Shown: positions 25,012-32,611 of the stretch, piece after piece | Layout: each line of letters opens with the position of its first letter | Position numbering within the stretch: the first letter of the stretch is position 1 | Assembly: GCF_002482385.1 (NCBI RefSeq) | Contig: NZ_DLFW01000049.1 | Span: 57,624-121,623, forward strand | DNA: 64,000 bases | Source of the DNA: Dysgonomonas sp. UBA7710 | Lineage (GTDB): Bacteria > Bacteroidota > Bacteroidia > Bacteroidales > Dysgonomonadaceae | Direction of reading: 5' to 3' | Made by a program: the position numbers and the translations under genes | Notes under the pieces: generated by a model | Databases searched by the model: none | What the model was told of the DNA's origin: nothing | The model's input: only the letters and a program-made list of their open reading frames with translations

Positions 25012-25647
25012 TCAATGTTTGTGTGATAAATAATCCGATATCCCCTCTTGCGTTGCCTTAAGGGCTTTATCTCCTTTTTTCCAGTTAGCAGGGCAAACCT
25101 CACCATATTCTTCAGTAAACTGAAGGGCATCGATTACGCGAAGAATTTCATCCACACTACGACCCAGTGGCATATCGTTTACCACCTGATGACGTACTAC
25201 ACCATCTTTATCGATAAGGAAAAGACCGCGATAGGCCTGAGGTGCACCATTAAATACATCTTCACCCTCATCGTTATAATCGAATGCGCCGGCCAATACA
25301 TCATATGCCGAAGATATCATTAAGCTCTGGTCTGCTACCAATGGATATTTAACCCCTTTGATACCGCCATCGTTCTGTTCTGTCTGCAGCCACTTCCAGT
25401 GTGAGAAAGCTGAATCAGTTGAAGCACCGACCACTGCTACATTACGGGATTCGAATTCTGCTATTTTTTCCTGGAAAGCAATGATCTCAGTTGGACAAAC
25501 AAATGTAAAATCGGCAGGATAGAAAAAGAATACAACATATTTCTTTCCTTTGAATTGTTCCAATGAAAAGCCTTCTACTATTTCGTTACCGTTTACCACT
25601 GCATTAGCCTTGAACACAGGCGCTTTTTTTCCTACTAATACTGACAT
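25012..25647 (-). CDS. 2-Cys peroxiredoxin (AhpC/Prx1 type)
   Basis: A 211-residue thiol peroxidase that reduces hydrogen peroxide and alkyl hydroperoxides in the cytoplasm. The peroxidatic Cys51 is in FTFVCPTE with the preceding YPADFTF typical of the family; the resolving Cys is at about 185 in EVCPANW, near the C-terminus as in typical 2-Cys enzymes. The C-terminal helix (EGISDYLSHKH) is intact. No AhpF or thioredoxin reductase gene is adjacent, so the reductant is encoded elsewhere. It has a complete Bacteroidota promoter and its own terminator, so it is monocistronic and probably well expressed. Confidence 0.95.
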   Translation of the reverse strand: MSVLVGKKAPVFKANAVVNGNEIVEGFSLEQFKGKKYVVFFFYPADFTFVCPTEIIAFQEKIAEFESRNVAVVGASTDSAFSHWKWLQTEQNDGGIKGVKYPLVADQSLMISSAYDVLAGAFDYNDEGEDVFNGAPQAYRGLFLIDKDGVVRHQVVNDMPLGRSVDEILRVIDALQFTEEYGEVCPANWKKGDKALKATQEGISDYLSHKH

Positions 25648-25687
25648 AATCTATTATTTTTTGAGTTAGTTATTTTCAATTCCGACA

Positions 25688-25719
25688 CAAATATAAACCC
25701 TTATTTCCAATAAGTCAAA
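25688..25719 (-). promoter_or_regulatory. Complete Bacteroidota promoter of the peroxiredoxin gene
   Basis: On the minus strand: TTTG (25716-25719), 20-nt spacer, TATATTTG (25688-25695). This matches TTTG-N19-21-TAnnTTTG. The expected transcription start is about 35 bases upstream of the ATG. Confidence 0.85.
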
Positions 25720-25845
25720 TAGATAATTATTATGTTAATATTGACATCGTTTATACCGTTTTTATAAATCGGAGATTTCAAAGATATTCACTATTTTTGC
25801 AATCGTTAAGTATTCCATAAATATTAATGATATACTTTTCTTTCT

Positions 25846-25928
25846 CTTGTCATGCTGACGAAGGAAGCATCCCGACCCATTTGTCAGGAAAAGAAGGAAA
25901 GAGATCCTTCGTTCCTCAGGATGACAAG
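25846..25928. repeat. TTGTCAT-type inverted dispersed repeat
   Basis: The left end reads CTTGTCATGCTGACGAAGG and the right end is its inverted relative ending GGATGACAAG; a half-copy (RC: TTTGTCATGATGAGTGGAGC) occurs at 19512-19545. Non-coding and located between the peroxiredoxin and ATP-grasp genes. The rest of the gap 25648-26059 holds the peroxiredoxin promoter and repeat copy 2. Confidence 0.7.
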
Positions 25929-26013
25929 AATATATTAATAAATTCTTTTTATTACTTAAGTTTAAATAGAATTTAATGATTTGATCTGAAATGATAACCG
26001 ATTCCCGTCGTTT

Positions 26014-26047
26014 CGCTTACTTGAATAATAAATAGGCCTGTGACCTT
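26014..26047 (-). repeat. AGGTC-NNN-GACCT repeat, copy 2
   Basis: On the minus strand it reads AAGGTCACAGGCCTATTTATTA. It ends 13 bases before the start codon of the ATP-grasp-like gene, so it forms the leader of that gene. Confidence 0.75.
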
Positions 26048-26059
26048 AAATTAATTGCA

Positions 26060-27259
26060 ATGCTTCTCTTCTTCAATCCCGGACACGAAACTGCTGTAAA
26101 AAACAGTTCTCCATATTATACAGCACCGTCAAATATTGTATCGATGCAAAAGGAACTGTCTTTTCTTCCGGCATGGTATGGTGCAGCCTGCGATTTAGTC
26201 CTGACCGATGAAAAAAACGATAGTGAATTTTATCGATTCTTGTTAGAATATTTTCCGTCACTACCTAAGCATATAACTGCCGAAAATTTACATCATTACC
26301 CGGAAATGGAGGTATCGTTATGGGGAATATCACCACAAGCCATATATTACTTCTGCGAACTGAATAAAAAATATGACACAAGCCTGAAAATACCGGAATG
26401 GAATGAGGCATACATTTACCTCAATAGCAGGCAGGCTGCAAACGATTGTTTAAAAGATATTATTGCAAACATGCCCGAAATATCAGAAAGCATCGCCACC
26501 CATTTTTATGACAAACTCGAAGATATTGAAGAAGCAGTGAATAGTTCTCCTCAACAATTATTGGCGAAAGCGCCTTATTCTTCATCAGGCCGGGGTTTGC
26601 TATGGCTTCCCGCGACAGGGCTGACACGTACAGAGCGGCAAATATTACATGGTATCCTAAAGAAGCAAGGTAGTGTTTCTATCGAAAAGGTTTTAGATAA
26701 ACAGGTTGATTTTGCAATGGAATTTATATGTGATGGACAAGGAAGTATCGACTTTGCGGGATATTCTTTATTCTATACAACTAATAAAGGCGCATATCAG
26801 GGAAATTATCTGGGTTCGCAGGAGAATATCATAAACGAGCTTACTAAGAATATCCCCCTACCCCTTCTGGATAAAATCAAGTTGGAACTGATTGCTATTT
26901 TAAGAGAGAGATATGCGTCTCTTTACAAAGGCTGTATAGGCGTGGATATGCTTATATATAAAGAAGAGGGTGAATATAAAATACACCCTTGCCTGGAAAT
27001 AAATATGCGTTATAATATGGGATACCTGACAATCCGTCTGTTCGAGAATTATATATCCCCCTTGTCGGATGGTGAATATTTCCTCGAGTTCAGTTCCAAA
27101 GAAGGAGAAATTTTTAACCGTCACAAACTGATGGAAGAACAGTATCCTGCTGTATTTAAAGATAACAGGCTACTCGAAGGTTATCTTCCACTTTGCCCGG
27201 TAAAGCATAATAGCAGATATTGGGCTTATATAATTGTTAAGTCATTATCACAGAAATAA
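26060..27259 (+). CDS. Uncharacterised ATP-grasp-like protein
   Basis: I do not recognise a named family for this 399-residue cytoplasmic protein. There is no signal peptide or membrane segment. The middle and C-terminal parts carry ATP-grasp traits: LLAKAPYSSSGRGL (about 172) resembles the nucleotide lid Lys-x-x-x-(S/G)-G-x-G segment, CIGVDMLIY (about 293) resembles the aspartate strand, and HPCLEINMRYN (about 312) matches the E-x-N-x-R metal/ATP-binding motif. The N-terminus opens FFNPGHETAV, unlike known ATP-grasp enzymes. If correct, it joins a carboxylate to a nucleophile using ATP, with unknown substrates. It converges on the TPR gene with a gap of seven bases. No pathway partner is visible. 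Confidence 0.6.
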   Translation: MLLFFNPGHETAVKNSSPYYTAPSNIVSMQKELSFLPAWYGAACDLVLTDEKNDSEFYRFLLEYFPSLPKHITAENLHHYPEMEVSLWGISPQAIYYFCELNKKYDTSLKIPEWNEAYIYLNSRQAANDCLKDIIANMPEISESIATHFYDKLEDIEEAVNSSPQQLLAKAPYSSSGRGLLWLPATGLTRTERQILHGILKKQGSVSIEKVLDKQVDFAMEFICDGQGSIDFAGYSLFYTTNKGAYQGNYLGSQENIINELTKNIPLPLLDKIKLELIAILRERYASLYKGCIGVDMLIYKEEGEYKIHPCLEINMRYNMGYLTIRLFENYISPLSDGEYFLEFSSKEGEIFNRHKLMEEQYPAVFKDNRLLEGYLPLCPVKHNSRYWAYIIVKSLSQK

Positions 27260-27266
27260 GGCGGAC

Positions 27267-28088
27267 TTATTTGCAAAGCCGTAAAAAATCCTCTACAATA
27301 CTCTCATCCGCACCCAGTTCTTTTGCTTTTAGAAAATCTTCCCGGGCTAAGCGTTTTTCATATTGAGCCAGCCTTAATTGCCCCCTCAGAATATAGATAG
27401 GCGCACCATTATAGCCGAGTTCCAATGCTTTCTTTACGTCGTTTTCTGTACTTGCCAGTTTATTGAGCCTCAAATAACATTCGGCACGATTGTAATACAG
27501 ATCAGCATTCGATTTATGCTTATATATCAGATCCGCGTACATTTCTTCAGCTTCTTTCCATTCCGACCTGCGTTTTTTTATAGCAGCTATCCCCATTTTC
27601 CCATTCAGATTTTCGGGATACAACTCTATAATTTTCTCAAAATCTTCTTCTGCCGCGAAAAGATTCTTATTACTAATATAAATCAATCCCCTTCGGTATA
27701 ATGCTTCCAAGTCTTTCGGGTCCGTTCCAAGTATTGTATTATAGTCTTTCAGGGCATCGTCGAACCTGTTCATCTCGCAATAAAGTGCAGCCCTGTTATG
27801 CCGGATAAAAGGTACATCAGGATATTTCTCTATGGCGACATTATATGAGATCAACGCCGCATCGAGTTCTCCCAGATTACGTTGTATAGTTCCCAGATTC
27901 ACCATCAACATGGGGTTATTGGGATTGGCTGGCTCTTTTCGCAAAGCGGCCTTCATCGCCTGCTCCGCAGCTGCATAATCATTCTGCTCTACATAATCCA
28001 TGGCACGACTCACCATATCTTCGTATGTCTGGGCTGTCAGATTGAGAGTAAAACCAATAATAAACAAGGACAGGAGTATCTTTTTCAT
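27267..28088 (-). CDS. Exported tetratricopeptide-repeat protein
   Basis: I choose the ATG at 28088; the codon before it is a TTG that adds nothing. The 273-residue product has a signal peptide (MKKILLSLFIIGFTLN to LTAQT) followed by about six TPR-like helix pairs, with recognisable A-x-x-x-Y/F-x-x-A-(I/L) repeats such as NDYAAAEQAMKAAL, GELDAALISYNVAI, FDDALKDYNTIL, and KLASTENDVKKAL. It is a periplasmic protein-interaction scaffold with no assigned partner. It lies 135 bases downstream of tamL on the same strand, separated by a hairpin, and has its own -7 element, so it is probably transcribed separately. Confidence 0.85.
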   Translation of the reverse strand: MKKILLSLFIIGFTLNLTAQTYEDMVSRAMDYVEQNDYAAAEQAMKAALRKEPANPNNPMLMVNLGTIQRNLGELDAALISYNVAIEKYPDVPFIRHNRAALYCEMNRFDDALKDYNTILGTDPKDLEALYRRGLIYISNKNLFAAEEDFEKIIELYPENLNGKMGIAAIKKRRSEWKEAEEMYADLIYKHKSNADLYYNRAECYLRLNKLASTENDVKKALELGYNGAPIYILRGQLRLAQYEKRLAREDFLKAKELGADESIVEDFLRLCK

Positions 28089-28117
28089 CAACAGATATTC
28101 ATTTAGTTATTTATCAA

Positions 28118-28125
28118 CAAATGTA
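28118..28125 (-). promoter_or_regulatory. -7 element of the TPR gene
   Basis: TACATTTG on the minus strand, 30 bases upstream of the ATG. No clear TTTG at -33. Confidence 0.5.
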
Positions 28126-28180
28126 CGCCTTATAAACTAACTTTGTTAAAACATATTGTCTAAAAAGAATTAAAAGAGGC

Positions 28181-28207
28181 GGTGAAGTTGTTATACTTTC
28201 CTTCACC
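28181..28207 (-). terminator. Probable terminator of tamL
   Basis: Stem GGTGAAG (28181-28187) / CTTCACC (28201-28207) with T-rich sequence following on the minus strand, 17 bases past the tamL stop. Confidence 0.6.
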
Positions 28208-28223
28208 TATTTGCAAGATAACA

Positions 28224-30632
28224 TCAGAATGGATATCCCACCGCAATATGCCATGCAGTATTCTTCTTAATTTTAAAAGGTTCCGAAATTGGCCATCTCC
28301 TTGTATTAGGATCACCTGACGGGTCATATGCTTTCCAACCACAATCGAGACGGATAAGGACATAATCGAAGTCGAAACGGAGCCCAAGTCCCCATGCAAC
28401 TGCTATTTCCTTATAGAACTTATCCACTTTAAAACTGCCTCCTTCCTGTTTTTCATATTCCTTTACAGTCCATATATTTCCGGCATCGATAAAAGCTCCT
28501 AATTCCAATACCCAGAACAATTTGCTGCGGTATTCAAGACTGGCATCGAAACGAATATCTCCTGAATGGTAATAGAAGTTGTCTTTGTCGTTGACATTAC
28601 CTGTTTCTGACGGCTTAAAATAGTATGATCCCGGCCCCAGTTCCCTGATCGACCAACCTCTTACACTATTTGCGCCTCCGGAGAAGAACCGTTTCTGTAT
28701 AGGTATTTGTTCGTTATTTCCGTATGGATAGGCAATACCACCTCCAACATGCCATGCAAAAGAATTCTTCTCATCCACCTGATATGTCTTACTATAATCA
28801 ACTGTCCCCTTCACATATTGCGCAAAATTAGTCCCGAATATCTGCTTAGAGCCCATCTCATTAGGCTTTGCTTTAGCAATAGCCGCAGCCAGGGCCAACA
28901 CATTACCTGCCGTTTCTATAGATGCACGTATAGAATAAACAGGTTGGTTCCGTCTGGTAGGGCTGGCAATATTTGACCGGGAAAATGTATATCCCATACT
29001 CATAATAAAGTGGTCATTGAAACTATATTGCTGGGCAGCAGCCGACAGGTTATTGTAAAATGTAGAATCTAACGAACTTTGAGGCAAATGTACATAACTG
29101 ATATCTATCAGATCGAATATATGCCGGTTTAAAGACAGCCTGCGATCCTGCCATATATATTTTACCCCACCTGCTAAAACAGTACGGGTGAAGAAGCCCG
29201 GTCTTCGCTGAAAGGTATAACTCGTATTAAATTGTGTAGAAGCATGTATACTACGCCGGAAATCACGCTTGAGAAACGGAAACATAAACCGGGGAAACGT
29301 AAGGGAAGTTTCTCCTCCGATCTCAAAATAATTCTTATAAAAGCTGGAAAAATTTGGTGTGATAGCTTCATAAGCACCACGTAAGCGGGCACTAAATTGT
29401 TCCGAACCTTTAAATGCATTCCGGTGCAGATAGCCCACTCCCGCACCCAAGCCAAAGAAGCCTCCCGAATTGGTACCTTCCACTTCTGCCGAGATTCCTT
29501 GTTTTTTGTCCGGCACACACGTGATTATACAGCGCAGATCGGTAGAATCATTCTCCCATGCAATATTTACATTTTTGAGAATCTTCAGTTGCGATAAGGC
29601 GCTATATGTCATGGCTGTCAGGGTTTCATTATACAGGCTTCCCGGGGTAATATAGCAATTATTGAGTATTACATTCGGTTTTATATATTCCCCTCTGGGA
29701 CCATATTTTATTTTATAACCGCCTCTTTCGTAAACTGTTGTCTCCTGATACTGGCTCAAATTGCCGTCCTCCAGAGGATTATAGTCAACATACAGCTCCA
29801 CCGCTTTTACTCTGTATTGACGATGAGGCACAGAAGTAGTCTGCCCGCCGGCAGTACCCTGCATAAAAGGAAATATAGTAAGATCCAATTCCACATTATT
29901 TTTACCTAATGTCGTATCTGCCTCAAATCCAATATATTCTTTATTAAACGCAAAATAACCCGCTCTTCTGAAAATGGAAGAAATCCGGTCTCTTTCCTGA
30001 TCGAGCATATCAAGGTCGAATATCGAATTTTTCCTCACCAGGCTGTTTCTTTTAAGTATGGTATCTATACTCAGCGGAGGCTGTATCATCCCGTCCTTAT
30101 TTTCGTTTCTACGTGATGGAGGCACTATCAGTATCGGATTGGATATGACACTGTCGTTTACATCTATTCTGTAATTGCTGATCCGGTAAGGTTCTCCTGC
30201 TTTTATATCGTATGTTATCTTCGCTGTCTTTTTATTCAAATCGATAATAGGAGTTATTTCCGCATTCAAATACCCTTTGTTTGTCATTATCCTTTCCAGA
30301 TTATTTACAGTCAGATGTACCATCGAACTATCGTAGAGCACAGGCGGGTCTCCCGCATGTATCAAAGTACGGCTTATCCATTTGGTCGTATCCGTCCCGG
30401 CAAGATTGTAAATAAAAAGGGGTAATTTAAAGATGGAAAAAGTCTTATAGTTTGGCTTCTGCTTTATATAAGTCTCCATTTCATAGGTTGGTATAACTTT
30501 CTTATCGCTCTTTACAGTAGCGCTCTCCAGCAAATATTCTCCATCAGGAACAAATTTGGTGGAACTACAAGATTGAATAAAAATGGCGCAAAAACTAATT
30601 ACAAGCGCAAAAACTATTATTTTATACCTCAT
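28224..30632 (-). CDS. tamL: Translocation and assembly module lipoprotein TamL (Omp85/BamA family)
   Basis: The start is the ATG at 30632; a TTG two codons earlier is also open. The 802-residue protein has a lipoprotein signal with Cys22 in IQSCSS, so the N-terminus is lipidated, which distinguishes TamL from BamA and TamA. The N-terminal half has POTRA-type repeats (for example LERIMTNKGYLNAEITPIID), and the C-terminal half is an Omp85 barrel with the RFFSGGANSVRGWSIRELGP motif (about 660) and a terminal VGYPF. It should insert barrel proteins into the outer membrane with TamB. No tamB is adjacent. A divergent TrmH-family gene lies upstream, a neighbourhood I recall as conserved in Bacteroidales. 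Confidence 0.92.
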   Translation of the reverse strand: MRYKIIVFALVISFCAIFIQSCSSTKFVPDGEYLLESATVKSDKKVIPTYEMETYIKQKPNYKTFSIFKLPLFIYNLAGTDTTKWISRTLIHAGDPPVLYDSSMVHLTVNNLERIMTNKGYLNAEITPIIDLNKKTAKITYDIKAGEPYRISNYRIDVNDSVISNPILIVPPSRRNENKDGMIQPPLSIDTILKRNSLVRKNSIFDLDMLDQERDRISSIFRRAGYFAFNKEYIGFEADTTLGKNNVELDLTIFPFMQGTAGGQTTSVPHRQYRVKAVELYVDYNPLEDGNLSQYQETTVYERGGYKIKYGPRGEYIKPNVILNNCYITPGSLYNETLTAMTYSALSQLKILKNVNIAWENDSTDLRCIITCVPDKKQGISAEVEGTNSGGFFGLGAGVGYLHRNAFKGSEQFSARLRGAYEAITPNFSSFYKNYFEIGGETSLTFPRFMFPFLKRDFRRSIHASTQFNTSYTFQRRPGFFTRTVLAGGVKYIWQDRRLSLNRHIFDLIDISYVHLPQSSLDSTFYNNLSAAAQQYSFNDHFIMSMGYTFSRSNIASPTRRNQPVYSIRASIETAGNVLALAAAIAKAKPNEMGSKQIFGTNFAQYVKGTVDYSKTYQVDEKNSFAWHVGGGIAYPYGNNEQIPIQKRFFSGGANSVRGWSIRELGPGSYYFKPSETGNVNDKDNFYYHSGDIRFDASLEYRSKLFWVLELGAFIDAGNIWTVKEYEKQEGGSFKVDKFYKEIAVAWGLGLRFDFDYVLIRLDCGWKAYDPSGDPNTRRWPISEPFKIKKNTAWHIAVGYPF

Positions 30633-30643
30633 TGGCAACCTTA

Positions 30644-30651
30644 CAAATATA
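30644..30651 (-). promoter_or_regulatory. -7 element of tamL
   Basis: TATATTTG on the minus strand, 12 bases upstream of the ATG, so the transcript would have almost no leader. A degenerate GTTG-like -33 lies about 21 bases further. Confidence 0.6.
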
Positions 30652-30690
30652 AGTAAAAGATAGTATTTAAAGCAACGTTATCTAGTCGTA

Positions 30691-30741
30691 ATCAACTATT
30701 GCTGTTGTAAATACAAAAGTAATAAACAGGTCTGTGACCTT
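30691..30741 (-). repeat. AGGTC-NNN-GACCT repeat, copy 3
   Basis: On the minus strand: AAGGTCACAGACCTGTTTAT, then TACTTTTGTATTTACAACAG and a TAGTTGAT end. It lies in the 305-base gap between divergent tamL and trmH. The remainder of that gap holds the tamL -7 element, and a -7 for trmH. Confidence 0.8.
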
Positions 30742-30791
30742 CATATTTATCAAATGAACGACAAATTTAGGGTTTTAATTGTTTCTTTTTG

Positions 30792-30799
30792 TAGTTTTG
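30792..30799 (+). promoter_or_regulatory. Possible -7 element of the trmH-family gene
   Basis: TAGTTTTG, matching TAnnTTTG, 138 bases before the ATG. A leader of about 130 bases would follow, in which I see no riboswitch fold. Confidence 0.45.
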
Positions 30800-30937
30800 T
30801 TCCAAGAAACTGTTTAAATTAAGAAAAAGAATCGGATATGAGGCCGTATCATCCAACCATTTGGGTGACTGATAATAAAAAACAAGCATGGTGTATCAAT
30901 CGTTTCTGTTGGCAGTCTACGAATTATATGTGAACAA

Positions 30938-31690
30938 ATGAGTCTAAGCAAAAATAAATTAAAATATATCCGCTCGCTGAAAGAGAAAAAATTCAGGTCT
31001 GAATATCGAACTTTCGTCGCCGAGGGTAACAAACTGGTGAGCGATTTACTCCCTTATATGAAATGCCAGTTACTGGTAGCACTACCCGGCTTTTTATCCG
31101 AATTGGATGTTACGGACATTGACGAAGTAATAGAAGTGAACGAAAGCCAGTTGGCACAAGCCAGTTTTCTCCAAAATCCGCAACAGGTGCTAGCCGTTTT
31201 CTACCAACCGAAACATCTGGAAGCTATTGATATTAATAATCAACTTGTACTGGCTCTCGATGGAATACAAGACCCCGGGAATCTGGGAACAATAGTACGT
31301 CTGGCCGACTGGTACGGGATAAAACACATATTTTGCTCGCATGACACAGCCGATATTTACAACCCGAAAGTAGTGCAGGCCACAATGGGTGCACTGGCGC
31401 GGGTTACGATCCATTATGTAGATTTAGCCGGTTTTCTCGATAGCTGTAAACACATCCCGGTGTACGGGACATTACTGGATGGCAAGAATATGTATGAGCA
31501 GGATATCACTGCGCATGGCATTATTGTGATGGGTAATGAAGGCAATGGTATCCGTCCCGAGATAGAAAAACGGATTACAAAGAAACTTTACATCCCGAAT
31601 TATCCCGAAGGGGATGCTACATCCGAGTCACTGAATGTGGCGATAGCGACAGCAATAGTATGCGCGGAGTTCAGACGAAGGAGTAAATAA
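30938..31690 (+). CDS. TrmH/SpoU-family RNA methyltransferase
   Basis: A 250-residue SPOUT enzyme that moves a methyl group from SAM to the 2'-O of an RNA ribose. The N-terminal substrate-binding part (KFRSEYRTFVAEGNKLVSDLL) precedes the SPOUT domain with motif 1 GIQDPGNLGTIVRLADWYGI (about 104-123), motif 2 IVMGNEGNGI (about 194) and motif 3 IPNYPEGDATSESLNVAIA (about 215), which forms the trefoil knot. Its target, tRNA or 23S rRNA, cannot be told from sequence. In Bacteroidales this gene commonly sits between porD and tamL, which is exactly the arrangement here. It converges with porD with a gap of 21 bases. Confidence 0.93.
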   Translation: MSLSKNKLKYIRSLKEKKFRSEYRTFVAEGNKLVSDLLPYMKCQLLVALPGFLSELDVTDIDEVIEVNESQLAQASFLQNPQQVLAVFYQPKHLEAIDINNQLVLALDGIQDPGNLGTIVRLADWYGIKHIFCSHDTADIYNPKVVQATMGALARVTIHYVDLAGFLDSCKHIPVYGTLLDGKNMYEQDITAHGIIVMGNEGNGIRPEIEKRITKKLYIPNYPEGDATSESLNVAIATAIVCAEFRRRSK

Positions 31691-31711
31691 GATAAATAAG
31701 GTACAGAGCCT

Positions 31712-32611
31712 TTATTTCAGCATATTTATATTATAACTCTTTGTAGGGAACATCTGGCTCAGTGTTTTCTTAATGCTTTGCTTTTCCTCCGTTGTTGCCT
31801 GAGAACATACGCGGACAATCTCATCAATCTTCGTTTCAGCTATAATACTAAGCAATACCGAAGACGGACGGGCATCATATAACTTCCGTACATCACCGAT
31901 CGACTCTATAATTCGTATTCTTCCACGCGACGCATTTGCAGCCATCTCATCCAGCCCCATGCGATGATAGTTATACCAGAAATTATGGAAGGGTGAAGAG
32001 CTTTCCTCTGTAAGTGCCAGCACTAAATCATACCTGTTATTATTCTTCCCGGAGAACGGTTCCCAACCTTTCGCACTTAAAGATTGCGACATATTGGCTA
32101 TCTCCATGGCCTTACTAAAATAAGGCTTGCCGCCATTCAGGGAAAAGGAATCGAAATCGAGACCGATAATGATGTAGGCATAAAACGAGATTACAGCAAC
32201 GAGGTTGTTATCGACCGCCGTGTTATTAAAATCCAGCGATAGACCGGATGTGTAGTTAAAATCGAATTGTGTATCCCGGTAATTTATCAGTGAAGTTACA
32301 TAGGACGAATTGTAAACCGGACGCTGGGATGTGATCTGTATTTCAGCGGTATAATTATTCTCCGCGGGAGAAAAACTAGTTACGTTTATACTTACATTGC
32401 AATTTATACGCTCATCCCTGCTAAAATTGGTATCCGTCCACTTCTGTTCATTTAATAACTTATTAAGTTCAGACTCCAGCGAAGAGAACAGCTGTTTATC
32501 GACAGAAGGAACCTGCTGCGTATTTATAGTCAGTTTCGCATTCAGCTCTTGTGCTTGCGAAACGGAAAAATATACGGCAACCAGTAAAAAAGACAGGATA
32601 AACCTTTTCAT
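31712..32611 (-). CDS. porD: DUF4835 family protein (PorD, type IX secretion accessory)
   Basis: A 299-residue exported protein with signal peptide ending SQAQ. It matches the DUF4835 family, named PorD from Porphyromonas work, through its beta-rich N-terminus (INCNVSINVTSF), the QRPVYNSSYVTSLINYRDTQFDF tract split at 105-127, the aromatic AVISFYAYIIIGLDFDSFS segment and the C-terminal helix with RLYDARP-like VRKLYDARPSSVLLS. PorD is needed for type IX secretion in P. gingivalis, but the family also occurs in species without T9SS. The ATG directly follows the porE stop codon, so they form one transcript. No other por genes are visible here. Confidence 0.88.
   Translation of the reverse strand: MKRFILSFLLVAVYFSVSQAQELNAKLTINTQQVPSVDKQLFSSLESELNKLLNEQKWTDTNFSRDERINCNVSINVTSFSPAENNYTAEIQITSQRPVYNSSYVTSLINYRDTQFDFNYTSGLSLDFNNTAVDNNLVAVISFYAYIIIGLDFDSFSLNGGKPYFSKAMEIANMSQSLSAKGWEPFSGKNNNRYDLVLALTEESSSPFHNFWYNYHRMGLDEMAANASRGRIRIIESIGDVRKLYDARPSSVLLSIIAETKIDEIVRVCSQATTEEKQSIKKTLSQMFPTKSYNINMLK

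Noticed and set aside
30800..30937. Possible structured leader before the trmH-family gene
   Set aside because: I found no stable helices or known riboswitch core; just a long AT-rich leader.
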